Shown: positions 23,605-34,331 of the stretch, piece by piece
How the letters are laid out: each line of letters starts with the position of its first letter
How positions within the stretch are numbered: position 1 is the stretch's first letter
Source of the DNA: Guadua angustifolia
Lineage: Eukaryota > Streptophyta > Magnoliopsida > Poales > Poaceae
Reading direction: 5' to 3'
Assembly: GCA_036346375.1 (NCBI GenBank)
Contig: CM070511.1
Location: forward strand, 11,160,001-11,224,000
Length of the DNA: 64,000 bases
The notes under the pieces: model-generated
The model's database searches: none
What the model was told of the DNA's origin: nothing
The model's input: the letters and a program-made list of their open reading frames with translations, nothing else
Translations under genes and position numbers: made by a program

Positions 23605-25200
23605 AGAGGAAAGGTTCTAGTATACAATAAACTACGCTAAGGCTTAGAAGGATAAGCAGAAGGCACTGGAAATAAGATCCAGTACGTTCAAAGACTTGCC
23701 ACAACCTACTGGGTTTTCCCTAAGTCATATAACAAAAGAATTATGGGACCTATGTTGATAGTCTAGAAAAGGCCTCAAAAGTGATTCTTAAGGAAGATGG
23801 TACTTAAGCGAGCATTCTTCGCTTTTAGAGCATGTATCAATGTATTCATATATTGTCATCTATTGCTTTATGTGAACAGTACATTCCTAACTGGGAAGGA
23901 TTACCAGATATTAACTGCAATCGCGGTGAATGACAACAACCAAGTTCTTCCCATCACACTTGCATTTGTGGAGAGTGAGAACATCAACAGTTCATTGTGG
24001 TTTCTTAGAAATATAAAAGTTGGTGTTATGGCCAATCAGTCTTAGGTTTGCATCATACATGTTTGACATGCTGGCTGGTTAAAGGTGATTATGCAGCTAT
24101 AGCAAGGGGAAGTTGAGCCCTATCCATGGCCTAATTTGTAGAGTAAGTAGTGTAAGAAGCACATAGACACTAATATCTACAAGCAATTTAGGAACAAGGA
24201 CCCGATGAAGCTTTTGAAGAGGCTTTATGATTAGGACCAGAAGAGCAAGTTTGATGCACTACGAAAGAAAATAGATGACCTCACGATGATGCACATGAGA
24301 GAGGTAGCGCAAAAGCTCACTACTGGCACAGAAAAGCTCCCTTGTGCTCAATAAGATACCCATAGATCCTCTAGAATTGGTTAGGAGGTAGACAAAATGC
24401 TTCTTAGAGTGGATTGAGCATGAATATAGGTAGAAGTGGGTATTACTTGATGACACACTTGACGACACCGAAGGTGCAAAGTACAGAATCATGAACACTA
24501 ACATAGCCGAGGTGTACAACTGGGTCATGATGTCCTTAAGGCCCCATCCTTTGTTAGCTATTGTGGAGGGAGTACTACTCGGCATTACTAAATACATTGT
24601 TGATCGAAATGCCTTGGCATTGCTATCCGTCAGTGGTCCACAACTAATGTACTTGGCTATGATTACCAAGTACATGGAAGAAAAAAAAGCAAGAAGGGGG
24701 TGATGCATAGTGCATTCAAAATGGGCACCAGGGAGCTTTGTTTTGTGGTACTGTGAAGGAAAAATGTCATCGTGGGATGAAATATGCGACATTTTTCATG
24801 AGTGCATGCTTGGAAAGTGTAGTTGTTCCTACACATACAACAAGACCTATCTCTTACATAGGCCATGTGCACATATGCAGCTTGTTCAACAGTTACATAG
24901 GAGTCTAGAAAATTCTTGTAGGAATATTTCATGAAGGAAATAGTGATGGAAACCTGGAGTGGAGAATTGTATGGTTTCGGTGTGGTTGGATAATTCACTG
25001 GCCATCCTAGCTAGGAGCAAAAGAGGTGGGTCTCTGACATTGACAGCCTTAAGGGAGTTGATAGTTGGCAGACCAGACATATTAAGAATGATATGGATGA
25101 ATCAAAAGTGGGGTGCCATTTGAAGAAATGCTCCATTTGCAAGAAGACCAGTCATACCTTTAAATATTGCCCTTACTAGAGGGGCTAGTAGGAAGGAGTT
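23605..25200 (+). pseudogene. MULE transposase, DDE core, SWIM finger and zinc knuckle
   Basis: This continues the gene cut at 13296. After the AGA duplication the same frame gives ERF, NYAKA and KDKQKALEIRSSTF (about 23607-23690), the usual MULE order. The DDE start at 23797-24045 reads STFLTGKDYQILTAIAV and LAFVESENINSSLWFLR. The first catalytic Asp is replaced: the family's D-G-T-F reads N-S-T-F here. A SWIM zinc finger follows at about 24819-24879 (CSC, then a spacer of about 13 residues, then CAH). A CX2CX4HX4C zinc knuckle, CSICKKTSHTFKYC, lies at about 25130-25172. Many in-frame stops, most of them TAG, interrupt the reading. The gene is dead but its domain order is complete. Confidence 0.85.
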
Positions 25201-25599
25201 GAAAGCCATGGGCACGAGGTGGCTGGGACCTCCATCGATTATGTTGTGAGGCCACACTTGGAGGCGTACTTGCTTTGGTTCTTCGATTGGGTCATGTTCT
25301 GTAGGTCCCATGGGAGATAGCATGGATAGGCACATGATCTAGTACGTTAGGTAGATAGTGGACACAGAGTTGGGCAACATCCCATAACATGCCTGGGCCT
25401 AGGCTTATGTGCCACTTGTCATGGGGTTTGCAAGGGGTGTCAGTGTTTGGGGGATAACTTCACACCCTTTGGATGCCCTTTCCTTCTGCAGTTGTGGTCT
25501 ATTGGGTGCTTCTAGATCGGTCATTCACATATCAAGCTGGGTCCATACGGCTCAGCCTTGTACGGGGTACCAGCTAATGACGTGGATCATCCTACCATA

Positions 25600-27240
25600 G
25601 GGACCTTTTGATGTCGCCGATTGGTCAGTTTCTTACTTTCACCATGATTTATACAATACCTTCCCACTGAACTTACAAACATATGCACCAACCTATGTGT
25701 TCGCAGCTAGCTTTCACTCTGATGATTTCATACACATCGTACCCTGAGTATGTCACCATGTTTGACCAACTAATGGACAACCGTGTTGTTTGGAAGCTGT
25801 ACACCACAGAGCTCATTGGCCATCGTGCACCTTAGGGGCTGTCCATCCAATGCACATGAGATGCTGCTTTTTAGCTCACACGATGTCACCTAGTGTATGA
25901 CCTCTTCAATGAGATGTATGTTGTGCATCGGGTGACGAAGAGACAATCTATGTAGGCAACCATGTGACAGAGAACATTCATGGGTGTGTTGTAGATTCTA
26001 CTACATTTTAGTCAATGTCATATTGAAGTATGGAATAATAATATTTTTATGTTCTTGGTACCTACAGGTACATATGGAAGCATATCACAGGACATATATG
26101 TTGGACCCGACACAAGGAGCCATACATCTAGTAGTGGACACTTGCATTGCATGATGTCCACCAAGAGATTAACCGTATGATGATGCGATATACAATGCCT
26201 ACATCGAATGGTACAACATGCTCACCAGTGTTTAGGTCATGCATGTGATAGAGGATCTAGTGAGGCATGTTGCTAGCGGTAAATACCTACCCACCCAGCC
26301 AGACTTCACATTCTATCACTTGGTTAGTGAAATACAATCAATTCTATTACACTGATTATGATCATATTGATTCTAACATGTTTCCCTTATTGCATAGTGC
26401 GACCTCGCCGGGGACACATATGATATGGCGACCTCTTTGTTGTCTCAGATTAGGAAGAGGATAGACGAGCCAATGAATGAGATGAGAGCCACACTTAGCT
26501 AGATAAAGGACAAGGTCAAGCGCATTGTCTAGCTGACGCCATGCTGGAAGGCAAGGGACAACATGGTGTAGGCATCGCCATGTGCTTCCGTGGTACGTAG
26601 TCAAGGGATCAGCCATAGCACACTGCGCATGTCACATGCTCCCACCCCACTTGTTCTAAGATGTTGCAGGGTGGGTTTGGGCTATACTGGCATCGTGTCG
26701 CCCCTACTCCATTGTACATTATCATTGTTTGTTTTACGCAGTCATTCATATTAAATTTCGTACTAATGACGGCTTATGTCCACAAGACCATTATTCCACA
26801 AGAGTGCACATTATGCCTGGATGTACCCAGGTATACTTTTCCCTCCTTGTTGCATCTACTTAACTTTGGGAACACATTTGAATTGTACCCTATCTTCGTT
26901 ATAGGCTAGCATCCACAGATTCAGGACTATGAGGATGACATGAATGGCAAAGGACAACATCGTAGTGGACAAACGGTTGATTGAGTACCTAGGGGAGTCA
27001 GTTGTCCACGTACTAGGGGTTTCATAGCTCTCTAAAACATCAAGAAAAGATAGTCAACCTAGCATGATATTGTCTCCTACACCCACTTGCTCGCCCAGCC
27101 AAGTCACGGTAAGCACCTAACCACTGGACCTACCTGTTAGGTCATGCACATCATGGTCCGAAAGGTAGGGCCGCTCATGAGGTACCACCTAGAAGGAACC
27201 ACGGGTAGGGTTTCTAGACTTTCGTGGACCTTATTTTAGA
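25600..27240 (+). pseudogene. Plant mobile domain-like C-terminal part of the MULE gene
   Basis: Behind the zinc knuckle, plus-strand frames read pieces resembling the plant mobile domain (PMD), also found in the long-form phosphatase 7 homologue. These are PEYVTMFDQLMDNRVVWKLYTTE near 25745-25810, then HRVTKR near 25925. The segment follows the SWIM-knuckle part on the same strand with no sign of an element boundary. The likely reading is one MULE-PMD fusion gene, a known arrangement in plants. Stops and frameshifts are frequent. The domain call rests on motif resemblance only, and separate adjacent genes are possible. Confidence 0.55.
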
Positions 27241-27517
27241 GTTATGGTGTAGCATTCAGTTCTTGTAGTTAGTTGGTCCTTGTAGTCCATTACTTTGTTT
27301 TGCCACATGCTATGATAATTATGTTGTTATGCTCTGCCTTATTTTTTTTGAAAAGTTTCTCCAATATATCACCTTGCTCGACACCACGGTACAAGGGGCG
27401 AGGTACATGATTTCCCCTCTAACTACAAGGTAGCCTCCCCTACTCAGCAGCGTAATGATGGGGTAATGCTAACACTATGCATCACGAGAAGGTGAGTCTG
27501 TAGCGTTTTCATTTAGT
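27241..27517. other. Region between the MULE gene and gypsy element A
   Basis: A T-rich stretch with no ORF, probably the 3' end of the MULE transcript unit. No MULE terminal inverted repeat was identified. The last five bases (27513-27517, TTTAG) are the target duplication of gypsy element A. Confidence 0.45.
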
Positions 27518-28642
27518 GTCGGCGTATTCCACCTGACAGGCCCGAGTCTACAGATCGGGTTTGGTTCAGTAGGAGGGCGTCTTCGCGGCTGGCAAACCCT
27601 AGCGAGTGAAAACCCTAATGTCTCCCACACGAAGGACTCCGGAGCCTATGAACTAAGATGACACAAAGATTTTTACCCAGGTTCAGGCCCCCTCAACCAG
27701 GGTAATAGCCTTACGTCCTGCTAGATCTTTTATAGAGTGTTTGAAGCTAGTACAGAGCTTTCAGGTTACAAGTTCTTCCTTAGGTTCTACTGCTGAACTC
27801 TCGATCGTTCGATCCCCGTTCCCCATGCACCAGAGGGCCCTTATATAGCCCAGGCTAACGGGGGTAGGTAAAAGGGGGGTCATCATGCTAATCTTCATAC
27901 ATTTATTACCCTTCCTGCGTTGTCCTGCTCCTCCAAATTTCATTAAATGTCGACGATGGCTTCGCCTTGCCTCGCCCGGATGTGACCCCTTTTGCGACGG
28001 GTAGGTGAGAGGCGTCAGAGGAATGGGCTTGTAGCAGAAATCATCGCAGTCAAGGGACCTGACACAGCAGGCCTACCGTCTGGCATAGTACGATAGGGGA
28101 AGGAGACTTCGAGGCGAAGCCATCTAGCCCCACCTTTTTGCCTTGCGGCGGGGCGAGTAGGGTGTCTCGCCCACCTGCTCGTCGGACGCCACATGGGACG
28201 GCACCTAGCCGGCGGGGCATGCTCGCCCACCTGCCTGCCAGGCCACCACGTGGGTTAGGCGCCGGGCAGTAGCGCCCGCCACCTAATCGCCGGACGCCAC
28301 GCGGCCGCACTGCCGGGCGGGTAAGCCGCCACCCGCCGCCAAAGCCGCCACGCGGCCGGGCGCTAGGCAAGTATGCCCGCCACCGCCGCCGATGCCACGT
28401 GGGCAAGACTGCCGGCGGGTGTGCCGCCACCCGCTGTTGCCGCCACATGGGCCGGGCGCCGGTGAGCAGGCGTTTCGCCACCGCCGTCAACGCCACGTGG
28501 CCGCACTGCCGGGCGGGCGCCGCCACCCGCCGCCAAAGCCGCCACGGGCTGGCGCCAGCGTAGCTGGGCGCCTCGCCACCTACCGCCGGACGCCACGGGC
28601 CGACGAAAGCGCGGTGAGGGTACCCCAACAGAAGTACCGACA
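27518..28642 (-). repeat. 3' LTR of gypsy element A
   Basis: It is 1125 bp, 200 bp longer than the 5' LTR at 38067-38991. In element orientation it begins TGTCGGTACTTCTG. The upstream (U3) half (about 28130-28620) is built of imperfect GC-rich units around CCACGTGG, and these account for most of the length difference. The TATA-downstream half is well conserved between the two LTRs. Confidence 0.92.
27841..27847 (-). promoter_or_regulatory. TATA box of gypsy A 3' LTR
   Basis: TATATAA on the minus strand, followed by GGGC, as in all four LTRs of this family (38390-38396, 52396-52403, 63247-63254). Confidence 0.6.
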
Positions 28643-28678
28643 ATAGCCCTGCCCGCCTCGAGCGCTGCTATAGAGCCT

Positions 28679-31069
28679 TTGGAACCTTCATTAAATGTTT
28701 GTGCGTTTGGGCGGGCCACCACTATGAGGATACGATCGCCGTTCCCTCCCGCTTTACCGATTTTTCTTGGGACCAGAACGGTGCACGATCTTGTCTCTTC
28801 GCGAACCGCCGGTGTGAGTGCTGGTATATATGGATACATCCGTATTCAAGCGGTTTACGCCTTTCTACTTTCTTGCGACTTCAACTTTCGCTTCTTCGCC
28901 TTCCTCGCCAAAGTCTTCACCTTCCTTGCCTTCATGGCGCCTTCCATCCCTGCTTCCACTGCTGATGCCGCTACGGTGAAGAAGATCTCCCACATCGCAC
29001 CGGAGGGCACCTTCCACTTTCGGGCGGAGACCCCCACGCCGTGGTGCCTCTCCAACGAAATTTCATCCACGTTCGATGGCGATGATGGCGGTCCGGGTCC
29101 CGCCATTCTCCGACTTCTTCCTCACCGCCTCCATTTTTATGAAATCCACCACCTTCACCTCACCCCCAACTCCATCGCCTTCCTTTCCATCTTCGCACAC
29201 CTCTCGCGGAAATGTTCATGGGGGTGATGTCGAATCTTCATCTTTTTCGCCATTTTTCCTTTGCCGCGCTCTACCGGCATGAGGTAATGGGGAGTTGCTA
29301 TTTCGCCCGACAGATTGGCCTCCGCTACATTGCCTTCCACCAGTCAAACCGAAGGCGAGGCGCGGCGATTATCAGACATCGATGACAATGAGTCGACGAT
29401 TGGGGGTGCTTCGCCGGTAGTGAGGCTTCGAACCGGAACTCACGGTCAAGGAGACGGCGGTTTCAAGAATGGCGCCCGCGATCAACAGATCGCGGACGCC
29501 GGATTAACCGGGCGCTGTGGTCCAGACTTTGACCCGTGAGAATCAGCCTCGCCGACGCTACCGCTTCGCATGGCAAGACACACGCGATGATGACATAACG
29601 CGACGCATTCTCGCCGTTAGTCTTCGCCTTTTGGCTTTTTTTCATACATGCTTTTTCTCGCGCCCCTACCAACCGCGCTTTTTATCTTTGCAAGGTGCAG
29701 AAACCCGAGGAGCAAATCATTAGCGATGGCTTGTCGGATTGATGCCGCCGATTCCAAGCGACTTTGATTTTCCAAAGAAGAGTTCGCCGCCGCCGACTTG
29801 GAGCACGCGAGCGCCACGGATCGTCAGCAGCCCCGCCAATGGACTCCATCGACCCGCCAGGTGCCAGCACGCGTCTGCCGGTGATCGAACGCCACCGCCA
29901 CGATCGCCGCAGTAAGCGCCACTATCTCGACGCCACGGGCCCGACCAAGAAGGCCGGCCACGGCCGCCGCCGCCACCGATGCGGCGGCACCTTTCAGAGG
30001 GGCGGCGACAAAGCCGCCCAACCATGACTTCGCCACCAGAGGCACTGCCTCGCAGCCGCCCATCGCTCGCCAGTTTCTCTCCGGCGCCGCGGCCCTACTA
30101 CTACGGCGCCAAGACTCACCACGGAGCCCATGCCACCGCTCGACAGGGTGAGCTTACGCTCCCGAGGACCGCCTTCAGTTTGAGGGTGCCGCCAAGGGCG
30201 GCCACTCAAGACGCCCCAGGGGCGCAGACATCCCTCACCCACCGGGCGGCAGAACTTCCGCCAGTGCCTCCCGCCACCGGCCGAGAGGGTTGAGGAGGGC
30301 GACCCTAGCACTGCCGCCCGCCACCTTGCCTCGCACCGCCATCGCCCCACACGCTTGCCCGAGCTCTTCACCGACCTGGCGACACACACTGCCGGGCGCC
30401 GCCTGCCACAGCCGCCAGCATGGGCTCAGACGTCTCAAAGAGCTGGCGCAAGAGAGGCGAGTCAAGGCCTGGCTGGAGAGGGAGGAGGCGGAATTGGAGC
30501 AGGAAAGGGCCAACGTGGCCGTCCATGCACCACGGCGGAGAGGGTCGGGCGGCGCCAAGCACTCGGAGCATGAGTCCTTCCGCCTATGGCACAATCTCGC
30601 CATCATGCTCAAGAAGGCCTTCCAGCGCACGAAGAGGTGTTTGGAGCCTTTGGGGGTGGCGCTGAATATGCCCATACAAAACTCCGCCTTGCGGTTTTTC
30701 CATGCGACCAACCAGGCTGCCGAGGCACTCCGGGCTACCTGCAGTCTCGCCGCCGCCCGCCAGAGAGGGCGGAAGTTGCGATCATGGTCACGACTACGTG
30801 TTGTCTCACTACGCTACCATGACGCCGCCTTCGATCTAATGGCGGTGGTGACGACCGGTGTTGAGGGAGATGCGGCAAAGCGAGGCACGGTGCGCTGCAT
30901 CAGCCGAAAGCACGTGGGTACAGCCGCCAGTGGAGCAGCCGATCATGGACGCCTCCACCTCACCGGGCCGATGAGGGGAGGGCGCGACGACCTTAACCGG
31001 GGCGATTTAGTGAAGGGCTGGGCAACCGCTTTAGTTCTTTTGCTTTTTCTTCTTTTTGTCTTGTGTTGA
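28679..31069 (+). pseudogene. Antisense ORF region of gypsy element A (Transposase_28-like)
   Basis: It is coded opposite to gag-pol, between integrase and the 3' LTR. From about 28935 the frame reads MAPSIPASTADAATVKKI. A block at about 29095-29230 then combines FSDFFLT and HLHLTPNSIAFLSIFAH in adjacent frames. This resembles the 'putative gypsy type transposon' domain (PF04195, Transposase_28) known from antisense ORFs of Tat elements. After a worn middle part, a 259-codon frame at 30290-31069 has a charged, probably coiled-coil stretch (RRVKAWLEREEAELEQERAN) and an Ala/Arg-rich end. Single-base frame changes separate the parts. The role of these proteins is unknown. Element B carries the counterpart at 59896-62250. 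Confidence 0.65.
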
Positions 31070-31070
31070 T

Positions 31071-32500
31071 CTACCTCCCTGCATATACCAACATCTGGAC
31101 AAATCTTAGCGTAACGGATGTTTTTACTTGCTTTACCTGTGTGCTTGTTTACTTTGCTGGATTGATTCCGTTTGTTAGAGCTGCCAGGCGACCAGCCTTG
31201 AACTTAGCCATAACGCTAAGTAAGCTTTCGAGTTAGGGCAATATTTCAGGATCCCATTTGAGGTCACGTGCAGCCGGTTACAAATGCAAGTTACGCAGAA
31301 CTTAGGTACAAATGACTTAAACTCCGCGGCAACACGCTAAACGCAGTAATGCCTTTAGCTTTAGGTTTTTGTGCAAGATTGTCACTGGTTCAAATCCCTT
31401 CGGAACTTAGATCCTGATGATCTCATGGAACCGTGTTGCAGCGCGGCGCGACGTGGCAACAAGTTTTCGGGAGTGTTTTTAGGCCAGCAGTACTCGACGG
31501 TGACAACCAGCGGTGCTTCAAGGAGCCAACCCGAGACGTGCGAGCCGTGTTCGAGTATTGTGCCCAACTCGCACTCTGGTCACTTGCCCTCGTCGGACGC
31601 TAACACTTAGCACTTTTCCTTTTATCACCAAAGGGTCGTTGTTCTTTGATGCCCGCGACAATCATGCATAATTTGGCCCATCTCAGTGTATACATAAGAA
31701 AAGGATTAGAAGTGTAGCACAAGACACTTATCTAGCTTATGTACCATGGGGCGATCAGCCCAGGCGGCCGGGAGACCAGCCCCTAGGCATCTGGGCGATT
31801 GGCCTGGAGCATCGGGCGGCCAGCCCCCAGGCGTCGGGCGACCAGCCTGGAGCATCGGGCGGCCAGCCCCCAGCACTTGGGCGATGCTGAGCTTTTCTTT
31901 GGAGTGGGTCGATGCTTTGATCTTCTTCCTGCGTGCACACACATCTATCGCAAAGACAAGCAGACATTACGTGTGGCATATGTAGGGAGGATTTAAACAA
32001 CGTAAACCTCGCGGGATCGTATGGTCCATTCTTATTGATTCTAAGTCCAGGCGACCTTTCTCGAACCAAACCACAGCGATGCATGGCCAAGAAGTGGGCT
32101 TCGAGTGGTAATAGGCCAACAACAACCATGTGATGACCAAGGGTGCTTCTAAGAGCCAACCCGAGGCGCAGTAAGCTTGCTGGCCGCGTGTAAACTCGCC
32201 TCTGCCACTCCATTTCTGTTCTACGCAGGCGCGGGCGCCACCACGATCGACGAGAATTTCCAAATAGTCGACCAACAACACCCATATTTAAAACCGCCTT
32301 GGGGCGCAAAAGATAAAGATGGTAAAGCAAAGCCTTCAAGGCAACAACTTTACTAATCGCCAAGAGTCACGATCACCGGGGAAAGACTTACTCGAGGCTA
32401 ACCAAAGCGAGTCATTGGTACTTACAATTCTTTTCATGGATAGAACTTCGAACAATTTATGTTGTAGGAGTTCGCCACTCGCTGTCCTCGGGCACAACCG
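31071..32500. other. Spacer between antisense ORF and integrase in gypsy A
   Basis: No gene is seen. The two sense-strand sets, gag-pol and antisense, converge on this spacer, so transcription termination signals would be expected in it. A short GC-rich tandem repeat lies at 31803-31890. Confidence 0.5.
31803..31890. repeat. 43-bp-period GC-rich repeat in gypsy A spacer
   Basis: A 28-base string beginning CCTGGAGCATCGGGCGGCC occurs at 31803 and again, identical, at 31846. Looser copies lie on both sides (31748-31800, 31875-31895). A related worn series is in element B near 59010-59165. Confidence 0.7.
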
Positions 32501-32579
32501 ATCGCCTGTTGAGATATCGAAACCACCTTAAAGGGCCCTCCCACCGGGAGACATGCAGTAACTCGATGCATCTCGATTC

Positions 32580-33620
32580 TCAGGTAAGACCAGGTCGCCC
32601 ACTACCGGGTCCTCTCGAGACCCGGTGGCGTGGTATCGCCGAGGCTTTTGCCGACACCAAGGCGCGAAGGGCGACCCGATCACGCACTTCCTCCAGGAGG
32701 TTGACTTCTTCTCGCCAGAGATCTTCTTGGCCTTCCTCGTTGAACACCGAGGCGCACGAGGAATCGAGCGATAGCTCAGAGGGGAGAACAACTTCTGCCC
32801 TGTACACCAGGAAGAAAGGCATCTCGCCAGTAGCCCGACTGGGCATGGTGCGAAGCGACCATAGCACAGCCGAGAGTTTTTCCATCCATCGCGCCCGCCA
32901 GGAGCCGATCAAACGCCTCGCTTTCAGTTCTTCAAGACTAACAAGATTGGCGCTCTCGCCGACTATTGTTTTGGGTGGGCCACCAAGCAAAACATACTTT
33001 GGTGCCCATATCTTCACGTAACTCCGTAAAGGTCGCGCACAGTGAACTGGGTCCCGTTGTCGGTGATGATGCGGTTGGCGACTCCAAAACGGGTGAAGAT
33101 CTCGTGCATGAATTTGATAGCAGCACCAGCCATGATGGCGCGCACCGCTTCGGCTTCAACCTACTTGGTGAACTTGTCGATGGCGATGAAGAGGTGGGTG
33201 AAGCCCTCGTGGCTCACGAACGGGCCAGATATCCAAATTTCGCATCGCAAACTACCAGAGAGCGGATGGTTTGCGAGCTTGGGCTGGTCGGTGGATCCGG
33301 CATGAAGAATTGACATGTTCCAGATTTCACCACCGCAAGCATCCCGGAGGCGAGGCCAATAAAATCCTCGCTAAACGCCTTTACCGACAAGCTGCTCAAA
33401 TGACATATGGCTCCCGTGACACGCCCATGGATATCGAGAGAGCGTGCTGCTCCCTCTTCCCGAAAGTGATGCACTTCAAGAGAACAATGTTTCGCGCTCG
33501 GCGGTATAGGTCCCCACCTACCGCAGAGTATAGCACTTGGCCTTATGCAATCTTCTCACCGAGGCATCATCGTCGGGATCACTTGGTCACGCAGAAGGCT
33601 AGGATAGGATCCATCCAATA
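32580..33620 (-). pseudogene. Integrase of gypsy element A
   Basis: It inserts the gypsy cDNA. The N-terminal zinc region lies at about 33214-33620. The core has AIDKFTK near 33165-33185, where a TAG replaces the following Trp, and FGVANRIITDNGTQF at about 33045-33090. These hold the first two catalytic Asp. The C-terminal part is one open frame at 32580-33017 with LIGSWRARWMEKLSAVLWSLRT and GEMPFFLVYRAE. It is split into three frames, so no whole integrase is made. Confidence 0.85.
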
Positions 33621-33992
33621 ACCTTCCGCTGCTGCGGCGAACACTTGGTGCTCGCCCGCACTCATTGGCCGAAGCTCGGTGTTGCATTGGCAGCACCGCC
33701 GTCTTCCCTCCCGACTGGGCCGAGGCGGCATGCCGCCTTCCCTCCTCGAATTGAGGCCGCATGATGCGCGCCACCTTCCCGCCGAGCCGGAGGTCGCAGC
33801 GCCATGCCGTCGTCCCCACCTGAACTAGGGGCTGCGACAGTGACACCATCATCCCCACCTGAACTGAGGGCTGCGATGGATGGTCGTGATAGTCTTTCTT
33901 CAAGACCCCGACCGAATGAAGCTTTTGAGGACGCAGTCGGAAAGCCCGTCATGAGGTGGTTGTCGCTCGAGGATATGAACATACCCCATCCT

Positions 33993-34331
33993 TCAAAGTG
34001 GCACTCCATTTTTCGACCTCCACCGCACGCCCGCCATGGTGGGGTCAGAACATTGGAATTCCTTCCGCGCTTGGTTGATGACTAGCAGGGAGTCACCCTT
34101 GACTTGGAGGCGCCGGATGCCCAGTGTCGAAGAGATGCGCAGCCCTGCCAACAGGCCCTCATATTCAGCTACGTTGTTTGTGGCCTTAAAGTCGAGGGGG
34201 ACCACATACTGGAGGGTGTCACCGGTCGGGGAGACCAGGACAACCCTAGCCCCCGCGCCTTCTAGCCTGAATGAGCCATCAAGAATAAAGTTAGGAGAAG
34301 GCGTGTGCTTCAGCCAGAGGGCGGAGTCCAC
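33993..34331 (-). pseudogene. Archaeal-type RNase H of gypsy element A
   Basis: This is the second RNase H, found between the gypsy RNase H and integrase in Tat elements. LDGSFRLEGAGA, NVAEYEGLLAGLR and LQVKGDSLLVINQ carry the expected catalytic D, E and D. The segment itself is an open frame but its neighbours are in other frames, so it is part of a broken polyprotein. Confidence 0.85.

Noticed and set aside
28050..28839. Overlapping 197- and 158-codon ORFs on the minus strand
   Set aside because: They run through the GC-rich LTR repeats of gypsy A and into its 3' flank. Long frames are expected from this composition.
30290..31069. 259-codon ORF as a host gene
   Set aside because: It lies within gypsy A between antisense block and spacer and has its positional counterpart in gypsy B. 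It is treated as part of the element's antisense ORF.
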